From assembly GCF_963678635.1 (NCBI RefSeq), contig NW_026971028.1, forward strand, positions 1 to 63,000: 63,000 nucleotides of DNA, read 5' to 3'. The DNA is from Symsagittifera roscoffensis. Lineage: Eukaryota > Xenacoelomorpha > Acoela > Convolutidae. Below are positions 12,457 to 22,518 of the stretch, one piece after another (within the stretch, counting starts at the first letter, position 1; each line of letters starts with the position of its first letter). The translations under genes were made by a program, and so were the position numbers. The notes beneath the pieces are model-generated. The model saw nothing but the letters and a program-made list of their open reading frames with translations. It was not told the DNA's origin and did no database searches.

Positions 12457-13339
12457 ACCAAGAAAGGATCGGTCATCGTTTTTCTTTGCTTTTCAGGTAT
12501 GAATTTCCTAGAGCTATTACCTCTTTTCGGTATTCTTGACTTGTCTAGACTCATTCTCTATTTGTCACTTCTTAATGCCTTACACTTAAGTCGATTGCTA
12601 GTGACCTTATAGTTTGATTATCAATAATAATGACACAACACAATAAATTTCACAAGATTCTATTAAATAGTGACCACGAATCCCTGTATGTTATCAGAGT
12701 ACAGTTTGTATTTAATTTATTCACACTAACCGATTATCGGTCGTAAGATTTGAAAACTAGCACAATATGATGTTATCAGTCAATTTAAAAGATAGTGTAC
12801 TCACTACCCAATCAAGCACAGTTTATGTAGATTAAAAATCATGAACAAAAAAAATATTTATATATAATGACAGAATATGAATACCTCTATATAAAAAATT
12901 GTATGTGTTTTGTATTTTTAGTCGGTCGCAGTACAATAGTCGAACTCATTTTTTAAAGAAAAAGCTTTCCCTGCTCGGTGCTGCACCAAACAGACAAAAC
13001 TTTGAAGGCAGTAATTTTCTCAAGTGGGCGTCTATTGAACCCACCGAGTACTGAGTTACCTATCTGCCTTCGGACTGGCCGAGCTAGACCTACTAGAATC
13101 CTCAGGGCAGTCACTTTTTACAAAAACGTATTGTGTTATAATCCACACCAATGAATTACGCTCTTTTTAGTTTAGACTTAGAGTCGCGAATATCCGAGTT
13201 CGGACCTGTTTTGGTTTTGGTCTGGTTTTTATTGAAAGGCAAATTACCAGTGCAGTCACTGATTCCTACCCTGTCTGCTAATAACCTAATACCTCTCACT
13301 TTAGTCTTTCTTTCGTCTACCTAAGTACTTTAATAAAAT

Positions 13340-14970
13340 AATACACCTCCGGATTGGCACAAATAGGACCAATAGGACTAACAAAATTTAGACCCCTCCG
13401 GATTGGGACCCCTCTGTATTAGTTGATATAAGACCCCGCCGGATTTGGACCCCTCCGAGTTAGCAACTATAAGACCCCTCCGGATTTGGACCCCTCCTAA
13501 TTTGAAAAATTTTTTGACCCTTCCGGATTGGGAGCCCTCCGGTTTTGTAAAAGTAGCTTTTCGGAGATCTCCTTCTTTCAACCTATACCCCTCCGGATGC
13601 GTTTTCCGATGTTATTTTGCTTTTTAAATTAACTAGGAAGGGTATGTAATGCTTTTCTAGACCCTTCCGGATTGAAGTTAAGCCTCTTATTTAACAATTC
13701 ACGCTAACGGTGAAGGGTCTTATCTCTCGCCTAACTTCGGCTCGATTAGGGTTTTGTAACTTTAGCCTTCCCTTTTCGTCTAGAATAGCCTAAAGTTACT
13801 TTATTTAACCGCTATTACCTTTTGGTAGGGGTATAAGGGCTTTTCTAAAAGAAATTTATAAAACGTGAAGGTTCTACCCTCCCAAATTGGTGAATTTGCT
13901 AAAAACAAATTTTCACGCTTACTTTTCCGAAAAAGTTTTGTATCTATCAGTAAGCTCAGCTAATTTCTAATCTATTGGTACCAAGCTCAACTAGATAGGC
14001 CCAGTAGTTCTAAAGTTATTAACAAAAACGTCTTTTTTCTAAAGTCAAAAAATTTCTCTCTTATAGGTTCCGCCTAACTTTTTCCGCAAATCTGGTCCTT
14101 TCGACCTAAAAGTTATTCATCCGAGCTCAAAAGGCCTATATTTTTCTAGTTCAATGCAAAAGACCCGATCTAAAACGCTTTAGTTGAAAAAATTTGCGAA
14201 AAACTATGCTACCTGTACCCCTCCGGATTGATGAATCCACCAAATCAAACACGTTAAGTTCGATTTCTCTGCAACTCGGAAGGCTTTCGGGTAGCGGGTT
14301 TTAAAACTTGTAGATTCACTAGTGGACGTTGTCCGAACAACTATTTTTACTGTTCTAACTCAAATATTTCAAAAAATTTTCTGATTTTATAGTGTTTTGT
14401 TTTCTCAAAAATCACGAAAATTCGTTTTTTGGTTCCAAAATAGTTCCAACCACTTTCGAACTAGACTTAACCGTTTCTATCTATTATGGTAGTGCAGTTA
14501 CGATGTAACACACTACTTTAGCGCTTTTTTCCGTTTCAAAAAGTATCGATATCTCAAAAATCGCGACTTGTGGGGGGATCAAAATATTGCTATTTTGACC
14601 CTAAGAACCGGTCTGCTTTCTGTGTTTTTCACTGGAAAACGCTATAAGAGTATTAATATAGGCTATATAAGTAATAATATTAATAATACTGTACCCCTCC
14701 GGGTTTGTTTAATATCCGAATTAAGGTGCTTAACTCGGATATTCGCAGTTCGGTGAAGGGTCACTACAGTGCAGCACTGTCGAGCCCCCCCACAGATTAC
14801 TATCTTACTTTTTGTACCAAAAGGGATACAAAACTTGTTAACGATACCCAACAGTCGATTGTTGTTGTCGTTGAGCGCCTTATTGTTGCTCCTTGTACTG
14901 CTTGCCGGATCAGTCTTCTCCCAAGACCCTTCCGAATTGAGCGCAAATCAGCTGACCCTTCCGGATTGAG
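13340..14970. repeat. Dispersed CCCCTCCGGATT motif in E1 leader
   Basis: The 12-mer ACCCCTCCGGATT or one-base variants occurs at least ten times: about 13346, 13391, 13435, 13471, 13517, 13588, 13661, 14217, 14692, 14926 and 14954. Spacing is irregular, dense at 13340-13670 and sparse later. It looks like a degenerate minisatellite in the untranslated leader. An inverted copy lies near 15368. Confidence 0.75.
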
Positions 14971-15504
14971 CGCAATTTATCATTAACGTGCTTCAATGCT
15001 CAAATAACCCTACAGTACAAGCCTCACAAACAGGCTACAAAATCGGTCGTAACAATCCTGGTTGATATAAATGCTTGTAACAACAATATATCTATCGACA
15101 ACAAACGGGGGGGGGGGTCGGATCACATGTTGTCTGGGGGGATGATTTCTACTGATTTTTTAATTTTTTACTGTTTTTGGTTTTTTTGGTTATTTTTTTA
15201 TGTTTTTTGTTTTTCTTGGGTACAATACAACTTTTTGTTTGTCTTTATATATATCTTTAAGTGTTTTTGGTCACAAACCTCTCAGGGAACGAGGGAATGG
15301 CCGATCCCCCCACCCTTCCTGATTCGTGAATTTTCGGTCTTAACTAGGTTAAAAAGCTATTCACGGTAATCCGGAAGGCTTCCGCGTTCCGAACTATCCT
15401 TCCGCCCCGGCGGTTTGGGCCTATTAAGGGCGTTAATGTGAGCATCCGCTCGGCGCGGAGTGCTCGTTAACGGTTCTGCCGGTCATGATGTTAAAAAAGA
15501 ATAA

Positions 15505-15519
15505 CACCCAGGAGCGCCA
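15505..15519 (-). promoter_or_regulatory. E1 candidate primer-binding site
   Basis: On the minus strand this reads TGGCGCTCCTGGGTG, 12 bases after the LTR end. It is identical to the E2 sequence at 16764-16778, although the surrounding leader is diverged. A TGG start fits pairing with a tRNA 3' CCA. I cannot name the tRNA. Confidence 0.5.
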
Positions 15520-15531
15520 TAAAAACATCTA

Positions 15532-15871
15532 TGTTACATTCGCCCGGAAGATACATATCGACGGAAAATAAAACTAAGTCCTAAGACGACTGACTAACGT
15601 CTAAACAGAGCTTTACATGCTTTTCACCTTCTCTACCAAGCCAGTACTTTCGGTGGTCTTTCTAACATCGGGTCGACAAAAAACGTTACTGCTTTCGGCT
15701 TCGGTCAAAACACTCAAATTAACTTAAAATGCATGCAGGAATAGTGAGCTCATGGCTGGGTCTCAGTATCCCCAGACCACGAGGTCACTCCTAAAAACAG
15801 GGTTACTACTACTTATTGAATTATTAATGTTTTTGTTCAGTAGATAAAATCATCATCTCCATCGAAGATGG
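15532..15871 (-). repeat. E1 5' LTR, 3'-terminal fragment
   Basis: On the minus strand it ends GAATGTAACA followed by the conserved TAG...TTTTTATGGCGC leader start, matching the E2 LTR end (GACTGTTACA) and junction. The other end is cut by E2 at 15872. Because the E1 3' LTR is off-window, the full length is unknown. Confidence 0.65.
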
Positions 15872-16049
15872 TGTGCCAGTCGGTCATGTCTGGAAGTTTG
15901 ACCTTGAGAGACACAAAAATACGTAATTTTGGAGGAGAATTTTAATTTTCAAAATTTCGAATGGTTTTCTCGTACCAACTGAAAACAAAAAGTGAAAAAT
16001 CAGAACGACCGAATTTACAATTGCGGGAAAATACTCAAGAAAAACAGCA

Positions 16050-16072
16050 GGAAATTGCTATTCGCAATTTCC
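16050..16072. promoter_or_regulatory. Palindrome upstream of LTR TATA box
   Basis: Perfect 9-bp inverted repeat GGAAATTGC / GCAATTTCC with a 5-base centre, ending 3 bases before the TATA-like box. The E3 LTR keeps it (38773-38797) with one extra T. Plausible binding site for a dimeric factor; inference only. Confidence 0.45.
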
Positions 16073-16075
16073 AGA

Positions 16076-16083
16076 TATAAAAT
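16076..16083 (+). promoter_or_regulatory. LTR TATA-like box
   Basis: TATAAAAT in the 5' LTR, placed so that transcription would start near 16105 and leave ~650 bp of R/U5. Not present intact in the E3 LTR, and deleted from the E2 3' LTR. Prediction only. Confidence 0.35.
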
Positions 16084-16763
16084 AGGACACGAGTAGAGCT
16101 GTCTTATCCCGAAATAGGAGGAGAGATAATAAAAAGAAGAGAGAACGACTATTTGGAACAAACTAGAGTGAACCTTCAATGGAAAGGTGGAGAGCTTCAG
16201 TGTCCCAATGGTTCATACAAAAACTCAAATTCTAGAGCCAGAACTTACTTCTGTTACCAAAACTGACCAGTATCAAACTTATTTAGTTATATTATCTGAT
16301 TCTTGAGTTGCTTACCAATTTAATTACTTCCTGTACTCGAGTACATCAACATGTGAGTCCCTAATTTAATTTTCTCGAGTGTGTTTTATGATTGTTATGT
16401 TGAGATAAGGCGAGTTTTAGGTTGTTCCATCTGAAATGGATCAAAGTTCCACTGTCCAATAAAAAGTAACTTAACGGATTGTTCCGAAACTGTTTTTAAC
16501 GGCGTTCGCGTATTTTGGATATTTTGAGACCTAAGTATGGGGACGTTCTTATTTTCTAGAGTGGGGGGATATTTTGGTAGTAGCCTTTAAGCTGTAACGG
16601 GTTCTAGTCTCGTGTCGCAAGCGAACCGAATTGGCTCCGACCGTTCTTGAGGTAGAAAAAAACAAGAGATAGTGTATCTGACTCTTATGCCAATGGATAT
16701 AGGGCCTATTTTTCTTAAGCCTCATATGTGACCGAAGTAGGCGACTGTTACATAGTGTTTTTA

Positions 16764-16778
16764 TGGCGCTCCTGGGTG
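16764..16778 (+). promoter_or_regulatory. E2 candidate primer-binding site
   Basis: TGGCGCTCCTGGGTG lies 11 bases after the LTR. The block around it is conserved with E1 while flanking leader is not, which supports a functional role such as tRNA priming of minus-strand synthesis. The gap after the LTR is longer than usual. Confidence 0.5.
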
Positions 16779-17221
16779 TTTTTACGACATCATGAATACG
16801 GAGTCGAACCCACTTGACACAGCTCCGGACTGCATGCCCATTCTAGAGTACCGGTGGTACGGTTCAGCAGGAACGTGTAAACCTTCCGGTTGTACCGTGA
16901 TAGTTTTTTAAGAAAACTTGAGAAAACTTCCAGATACGCTCTCCGAACGAGGCCTAGCTAACCGAGTAAGGGGTGGGGGGTAACTAGGGAAACAAAAACA
17001 AGAAAAAAGTATAGAAAAAGGAACAAAAATCATAAAACGAGAAAACAGTGACTTTGATACCGGATCATTTGGATCAAACCTTTATATTAACTAAATAGTA
17101 TACCCATACTGTTTTATAAGACCGATCGTTGCGATCAATCTAGCAATTTAAACCAGTGACTTCAATAAGGTGCCCGAGTGGGGGGCGTTGTTAAGGGTTT
17201 TCAGATAGATTGCAACCTAGC

Positions 17222-17420
17222 CGGACCACTAGAAGACTTGACTGGAAGAGGTGACCAGTCGAATGGGAAAGTGGTTCACAAGGATCGAACCGGACCACTA
17301 GGAGACTTGACTGGAAAGGGTGACCAGCCGAGTGGGAAATTGGGTCACAAGGATCGAAACGGACCACTAGGAGACTTGACTAGAACAGGTGACCAGCCAA
17401 GTGGGAAAGTGGTGCTGCTG
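17222..17420 (+). repeat. 69-bp tandem repeat, three copies
   Basis: Copies start at 17222, 17291 and 17360, each beginning CGGACCACTAG. As 69 is a multiple of three, a short open frame results, but it lacks an ATG and does not resemble gag. Located in the E2 leader. Confidence 0.9.
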
Positions 17421-18267
17421 TCAAGTGCGGAACAGAGACAACCAGCACAGGATCACCACAAGAGGACGCACAGGAGTGTTCTCAAGTTGGGCAACGGGTA
17501 TCGTTAGAATCCACATTATAGGAGATAAGTGTAAAATTGGATAAGCGGAGTCCCATTGTTTTGAGGAAGTTTTTGCACAAGCAGGCCTGGAAACAGGTCT
17601 ACGGTTTTCTCTCGAGAGGTTTACCACCCGGCGCTTAAGGGATTTTTCGGCTTAAGAGGGGGGCTAAAGAGGGGGGAGGTTAGAAGGGGGGCTTGTTAAG
17701 TTAGAGATTAGCGGTTATAAATTGTAAAAAGGGGGACATTAGAGTAACTAATTGTTCGGCATCGTCGACTTAGTTACATTAGATATTTACACGCGTTGGT
17801 TATAGGAAGCGGATATCCAAAATTAGAATCAGGTTAAGGTAGGTACCCTGGTCGGATCGGTAGGGAGGAACGCACATAGACAGTTTTTGTGATACCCCAT
17901 AAGATCGCTAGCAGGGGGAAGAAAACGCGAGGCAATCGGGTACCAGACATTTTCGGACAAAGATTGACATCAGTCAAACTTGAATTTCAGGAGAATTCAC
18001 CCATCTGTTTTTGAAATTTTTTCCAGTTTAAAATTTTACGTTTTGGTGAAAATTTGTTCTTAGTATTTCAATGAACAGGTGATCACAAGACACCTGCGGG
18101 GAATTTAGAGTTCCAAATAGCCTGAAAAGACTGGATCAGTATTCGGGTTTCGACCATTAAGATAAGGACTTTGGGAAAATTTTTACTAGAGCTCAAGTGG
18201 TGGTAAAAGGTACAGTGGTTCAATAGTCCCTACAACGAAGAAGAAGAGACCCGATATCCAGACACTC

Positions 18268-18655
18268 AGTGACGAGTCTTGGGACAGTACCGAAGAAGTC
18301 TTGGGACATTGCAGTCTGGGGACAGTCTTGGGGCAACACAGTCTTGGGACAGTCTTGGGACAGTGCAGCCTTGGGACAGTCTTGGACCAGAGCAGTCTTG
18401 GTACGAAACAGTCTTGGGACATTGGTCTTGGGACGTTGGTCTTGGGACAGTGGTCTTTGGACATTGGTCTTGGGCCATTGGTCTTGGGACATTAGTCTTG
18501 GGACAATAGTCTTGGGACGTTGGTCTTGGGCCATTGGTCTTGGGACATTAGTCTTGGGACACTAGTCTTGGGACGTTGGTATTGGGACATTGGTCTTGGG
18601 ACGTTGGTCTTGGGACATTGGTCTTGGGACACTAGTCTGGGGATACTAACAGGAA
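18268..18655 (+). repeat. 14-bp minisatellite GTCTTGGGACATTG
   Basis: From about 18411 to 18650, roughly 17 copies of a 14-bp unit with small variants. The upstream part (18268-18410) has the same core in looser 11-20 bp spacing. It lies just before gag in E2. Confidence 0.9.
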
Positions 18656-18935
18656 GTACTGGGACAACACTGAATAGTCTTGAGACGGTAGAGAGAAAGT
18701 CTTGGAACAGCATTAGGAAGGGGGTACTAAAAGAGTACTAAGTCAGGTTAAAGTAACCAATTGTAAAATCATATTCTCTATCCTATCCTAACATATAAAA
18801 TTTTCAAGAGCTTAAGCAAAATTGTTTTAAGCAAATCTTCGATTTCTTTTCATAAAAATTTTTGTCAAAAGAGGTTTTAACTTTAGAGTAGAATTTTGTA
18901 GATAGTAATACTGTAAATAGTAACAATTGTAAATA

Positions 18936-21345
18936 ATGAGGCGGAGCAGGGTACCGGTAGCTGAAAAAAGGTCTACCGAAGCGAAGACAAAGTCTAAATC
19001 GTCGCTACGTAAAACAACATCAATGGGTCCGAGGGTAACAAAGAAGAACTTTTCAGTTAGTATGATCAGCACGAGGAGTACCACGGAGAACAAAGCAAAA
19101 GAGGGCACGGAAGGGGAACGAGTAGAACCCACCATCGAGATTGATCTAGAGACACCTGATCAAAGTGTGGATGAAGCAGGAAAGAAGACGACAGAGTCAA
19201 ATCCAATGCCTAATGCGGAAGAACTTAATCCGAATCCCATAGAGTTCTCACCGATAGACAACGTGGAAGACACAACAGGCAACACGCCAGAAACAGTGAA
19301 TGATGAGTCTCAAAAGAGAACGTCTTTTACTGAAAGATTAGCAATGATGGTCGGAATGAGATCGAAGAACGCAGCAGTGGAGGAGACGAAAGTTGAGAAA
19401 AGCAAAACATTCGGAACAGTATCCAAGAGAACGACAGAGATCGATCAGAACGAGGGTCAGAGAAAATCGGGACCAGCGACCAACTACAGGACAACAACGG
19501 ACCATGGAACGACAACTCTTGAGTTAAGCGACTTGATGGCGAAACTAGATCAGATAGATGAGAAACTGAAGCACAGCGAAGAGGATAGAAATGTGATAAG
19601 GAAGGAAATGAGACACAACAAACATGAGTACTTGGACAACTATTTCCATCTAGCGAGAGCGACGGAGGAAAAGCTTCAGAAGATGTCTGACAAAGTAGAA
19701 ACCACCGATGACGAGCGAGAGAAGAACATCAGAAAGGACATGCAAGAAATGAAGCAGCGATATGACGCAGTGAATTGCCAGTTAGGGAGTTTGGAAACGA
19801 GAATGGATACGATGAGTGAGTAGGGAACAGGCTGAGAGCTCAAGTGCAATACAGACAAAGCTGGACGCTATTCTTAGGAATTCAACACAACAAGACAGGC
19901 CAGCTGCAGTGAGGACACAAGGTAATAGAGTGGACTTCGTGGAGCCTCAAAGCAACAAACGACAGACAACAACGTTACCAGCAACCCGGGAGGCCGCGAT
20001 TACGGCACCGGTGGGGGCCAGGGCCATTATAAAAAATGGAACAGCGAACACAACCAGTGGTCCAGGGGACTCCATGACTCACAACAACGTGGGACCGGAT
20101 GCCATGACATGGGCAAGCACTTGGGAAATGATGAACAGGACGCTAGAAGCCTTCGCCACAAGGAATACCGACTCGATTGACAGAGGAAGCAACAAATCCA
20201 GGAAAACCTTCAAGAAACCGAAGGAGTTCAAAGATGATTCAGATGGGTGCATTGGCACTTGGGTAGAAGTCATGAGGTTGCACTTAGAACAAGACAACTT
20301 GAACGATGAGAGGCAAGCATGCACAGCGATACTGAGCAATCTGGAAGGGACGGCATTGAAATGCGTGGTTGCGAAGAAAGAAGAGGAACGCGACACAGCG
20401 GACAAAATCTTTGAAATATTGTTAAATAGATTCGGCTCAGGCATGAAGGGTCATCAAGCGATGATGCGATTTGAAAAGAGGAGACAAAGGGACGATGAAT
20501 CGATAGACAGGTTCCTAGTTGATCTTGAGAGCTTGAGAAGAAGGAGTGACCCGGAAGAATCTACCAATCGAAGGAACTTCAGTATCGCCTCAAAGTTCAT
20601 TGATGGGGTAAAGAGTGATGACTTGAGAACGATGTTAGCAACGTACTACACATTGTCGAAAGACAGTGCATCAACTCCAGAAGAGATGAGGCAGAAGTCA
20701 AGAGAGTACATGCTGATGAAACCCAAAAGGTACTCGTACTCAGACAACAGGAACACGCAAGGGGGGAGTCAGCCACAGAGGTCGTCATGGTACAAGCCCA
20801 GAGATGACATGGACAAACGCAGGTCATGTGCTAACTGCGGGTCAGCTGACCATCATGTGGCGGATTGCACGACATACAAACAGGGCATGAAGAGTTTGGG
20901 ATATGCACCCGATGAGGACGATATGAGCCAGATGGAAGAACACGAGTTCTATAGTGGCTTGATCATCAAAATAGGTGCAAGATGCTTCTTCTGCAACCAA
21001 GAGGGGCACTTCAAGATGGACAGTCCGTTGTTTTGGGAAGCGTTCAAGAATCAGAGTCATCCAAAACACAAGTTGGCGCTAGCAGCAGTGCAGAATCAGA
21101 GAAACAGACAAGGTGAATTTGAGACGAAAAACCTAGAAAGACCAAATGTGGAGCTACCGACGAAAACAGTGAAAGCTGTAATACAATGTAATAGTGCAGT
21201 AGAGGCCACGGCGAAGAACGCCCAAGAAATAGATTATGAGAAGGCGGCAGCGGAGGCCATCAACAAAGTGAAACAAGACCTAGCAGCGAAAGAAATAGAA
21301 CAACGAATGAAGCAAGAAATCCAAAGACAGAAAATGAACGAAGCA
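18936..21345 (+). pseudogene. E2 gag with zinc knuckles, frameshifted
   Basis: ATG at 18936 opens an N-terminal region of ~295 residues: basic start, Glu/Thr-rich middle, coiled coil from about residue 205. It stops at TAG 19821-19823. The protein continues in the +1 frame from about 19816, as shown by alignment with E1, so one frameshift separates the parts. The second part has FKKPKEFKDDSDGCIGTW, the gag helix block with KIFEILLNRFGSG, and the knuckle C-ANC-GSAD-H-HVAD-C (about 20827-20870). A second knuckle reads C-FFC-NQEG-H-FKMD-S, with Ser in place of the last Cys, so it is probably not functional. Gag forms the particle and packages RNA. Confidence 0.88.
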
Positions 21346-22518
21346 TTAAGTTGCTCACAAACAATATCAGAAGCTGCTGAGGGGTCGTCAAAAAATGGAA
21401 ACTGCAACACTGTAAAAATGGTTACAGGAAAGCCATTTGGCATAACAAAGATTGGGGCAAGAATAATGTCAATAATCACTGTGGGCGGCCACGAAGTAAC
21501 GAGAAACTTGAGCGAACCAAGTGACCACACAATAATGCACATTGATGTGTACGCAGAATACTTGAGTTGTATAAGCCCACAAACGACTTCTAGAGCATTG
21601 AGAGCACTACACACGAGAGGGGGTAGCAAGTCGGTACGTGTTGATAACAGGTACACAGAAGCTTATGGTCCACATGAAGTGATGCTAAATATAGATGGAA
21701 TCAACATCTATACCAAAACAATGATAACATGTGATGAAGACCTAATTGGGCAAATATACATGGGAAAAGAAGAGTTGAAAGTGAGATCGATCGGACACTG
21801 CGCCATGCTTGAAGAAGATGCGATGCACATCGGGACAGAGGCAGATGTGACAGGACACGTGCTAGACATAAGTGGCAAAAAGACTCAGTTACGTGGGCTA
21901 CGTGATACGGGAGCAGTCTTGAGTGTCATACCAATCGAAACTTGGGAACGAATGGGCTTCAACAAAGATGATTTGATAGATTCGAGAATACGGTTGTCAG
22001 CTGCGAACAAAGGGGCCCTGCGGGTGTTGGGCAGAACGCCGATAATAGCCCTCAATCTGGGGGAACGTAACCTGTGGATGAGCTTTCTTGTGGTAGAAAA
22101 CCTAGATGAGTCTGACCAATTTATTTTAGGCAGAGACTTCATCAGGAACTTTGATGTAGCGATTGATCTAAACAACGCAATGTTCAGGATACGGAACCCG
22201 GATAGGAGGTACGCAATCAAACCGGTAAATTTAATAATGGCAAATGAAACCAAAACACCGGTATTCTTGAGTAGGAGGGTGAGGCTAAAGGCGAACGAGG
22301 CGGCGATAGTAAGCTTACGAATGAAAAATTACAATGAAATAAGTGACAACAAGCAGGTATGCGTAGTCCCAAATCCAACTAGTCAGAGTGCTCCTGTTTT
22401 AGGAAGATCCTTCTCGATTACGAAGAGCGGCCTCTGCGTGAGTGTCTTGTTGAATACCCTTGACATGCCAATCACGATACAGAGGGGGAGGAAACTGGGA
22501 TATGCTTTACCTGTTTAA
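21346..22518 (+). CDS. E2 aspartic protease domain, in frame with gag
   Basis: Same open frame as the gag C-terminus, so gag and protease form one polyprotein here. After a Lys/Glu-rich linker, residues near 21840-21920 show the retropepsin strand ADVTGHVLD and the active site L-R-D-T-G-A (Asp codon 21904-21906). Downstream come the flap/second-lobe strands and FLVVENLDESDQFILGRDF, as in Ty3/gypsy and DIRS-like proteases. The frame ends with TAA 22516-22518 after GYALPV. E1 also has a stop near this protease-RT junction, at a slightly different place. The protease is the only Pol domain of E2 without an obvious break. Confidence 0.85.
   Translation, partial: LSCSQTISEAAEGSSKNGNCNTVKMVTGKPFGITKIGARIMSIITVGGHEVTRNLSEPSDHTIMHIDVYAEYLSCISPQTTSRALRALHTRGGSKSVRVDNRYTEAYGPHEVMLNIDGINIYTKTMITCDEDLIGQIYMGKEELKVRSIGHCAMLEEDAMHIGTEADVTGHVLDISGKKTQLRGLRDTGAVLSVIPIETWERMGFNKDDLIDSRIRLSAANKGALRVLGRTPIIALNLGERNLWMSFLVVENLDESDQFILGRDFIRNFDVAIDLNNAMFRIRNPDRRYAIKPVNLIMANETKTPVFLSRRVRLKANEAAIVSLRMKNYNEISDNKQVCVVPNPTSQSAPVLGRSFSITKSGLCVSVLLNTLDMPITIQRGRKLGYALPV

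Larger units (their letters stand above)
12457..15531 (-). other. E1 untranslated leader (~3 kb)
   Basis: Between the gag start and the end of the 5' LTR. AT-rich, with no ORF that resembles a protein. It carries a dispersed short repeat (see 13340-14970), a G10 run at about 15107-15117 and T-rich tracts. Such long leaders are also seen in E2 (16753-18935). Function unknown. Confidence 0.7.
1..15871 (-). mobile_element. E1: Ty3/gypsy-type LTR retrotransposon with accessory ORFs, 3' end outside window
   Basis: Read on the minus strand from 15871 down to 1, this element shows a 5' LTR fragment, primer-binding site, 3-kb leader, gag with two CCHC knuckles, protease, reverse transcriptase, RNase H, integrase, GPY/F module, macro-like domain, an SGNH-hydrolase ORF and the last part of a cysteine-motif ORF. 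It is the same kind of element as E2 and E3 but clearly diverged at protein level, and it is shorter: the ~1,100-aa ORF that follows the SGNH ORF in E2/E3 is absent, as is the first part of the cysteine-motif ORF. Stops, frameshifts and small deletions occur in nearly every domain, so it is a dead copy. Its 3' LTR would lie left of position 1. E2 begins at 15872, directly inside or at the edge of its 5' LTR. Confidence 0.85.
15872..16752 (+). repeat. E2 5' LTR (881 bp)
   Basis: Begins TGTGCCAGTCGG and ends GACTGTTACA. Both ends are confirmed by the copies at 37437 (plus) and 38097-38984 (minus, 888 bp). It is preceded by GATGG, the possible target-site duplication, whose partner would lie outside the window. 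It holds a TATA-like box at 16076-16083 and, just upstream, a palindrome. Confidence 0.9.
16779..18935 (+). other. E2 untranslated leader (~2.2 kb)
   Basis: No protein-like ORF with ATG. Contains a three-copy 69-bp repeat (17222-17420) and a 14-bp minisatellite (18268-18655). The rest is AT-rich unique sequence. Confidence 0.7.

Noticed and set aside
17178-17507. ORF of three 23-residue repeats in the E2 leader
   Set aside because: Open because 69 is divisible by three; no ATG and no similarity to Gag. Kept as a tandem repeat only.
18186-18741. Several overlapping repeat-peptide ORFs on both strands
   Set aside because: They are translations of the 14-bp minisatellite in different frames, without coding signals.
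22516-22518. Programmed stop at the protease-RT junction
   Set aside because: E1 and E2 both have a stop nearby, but about ten codons apart and with different codons; with so many other stops this cannot be called conserved.
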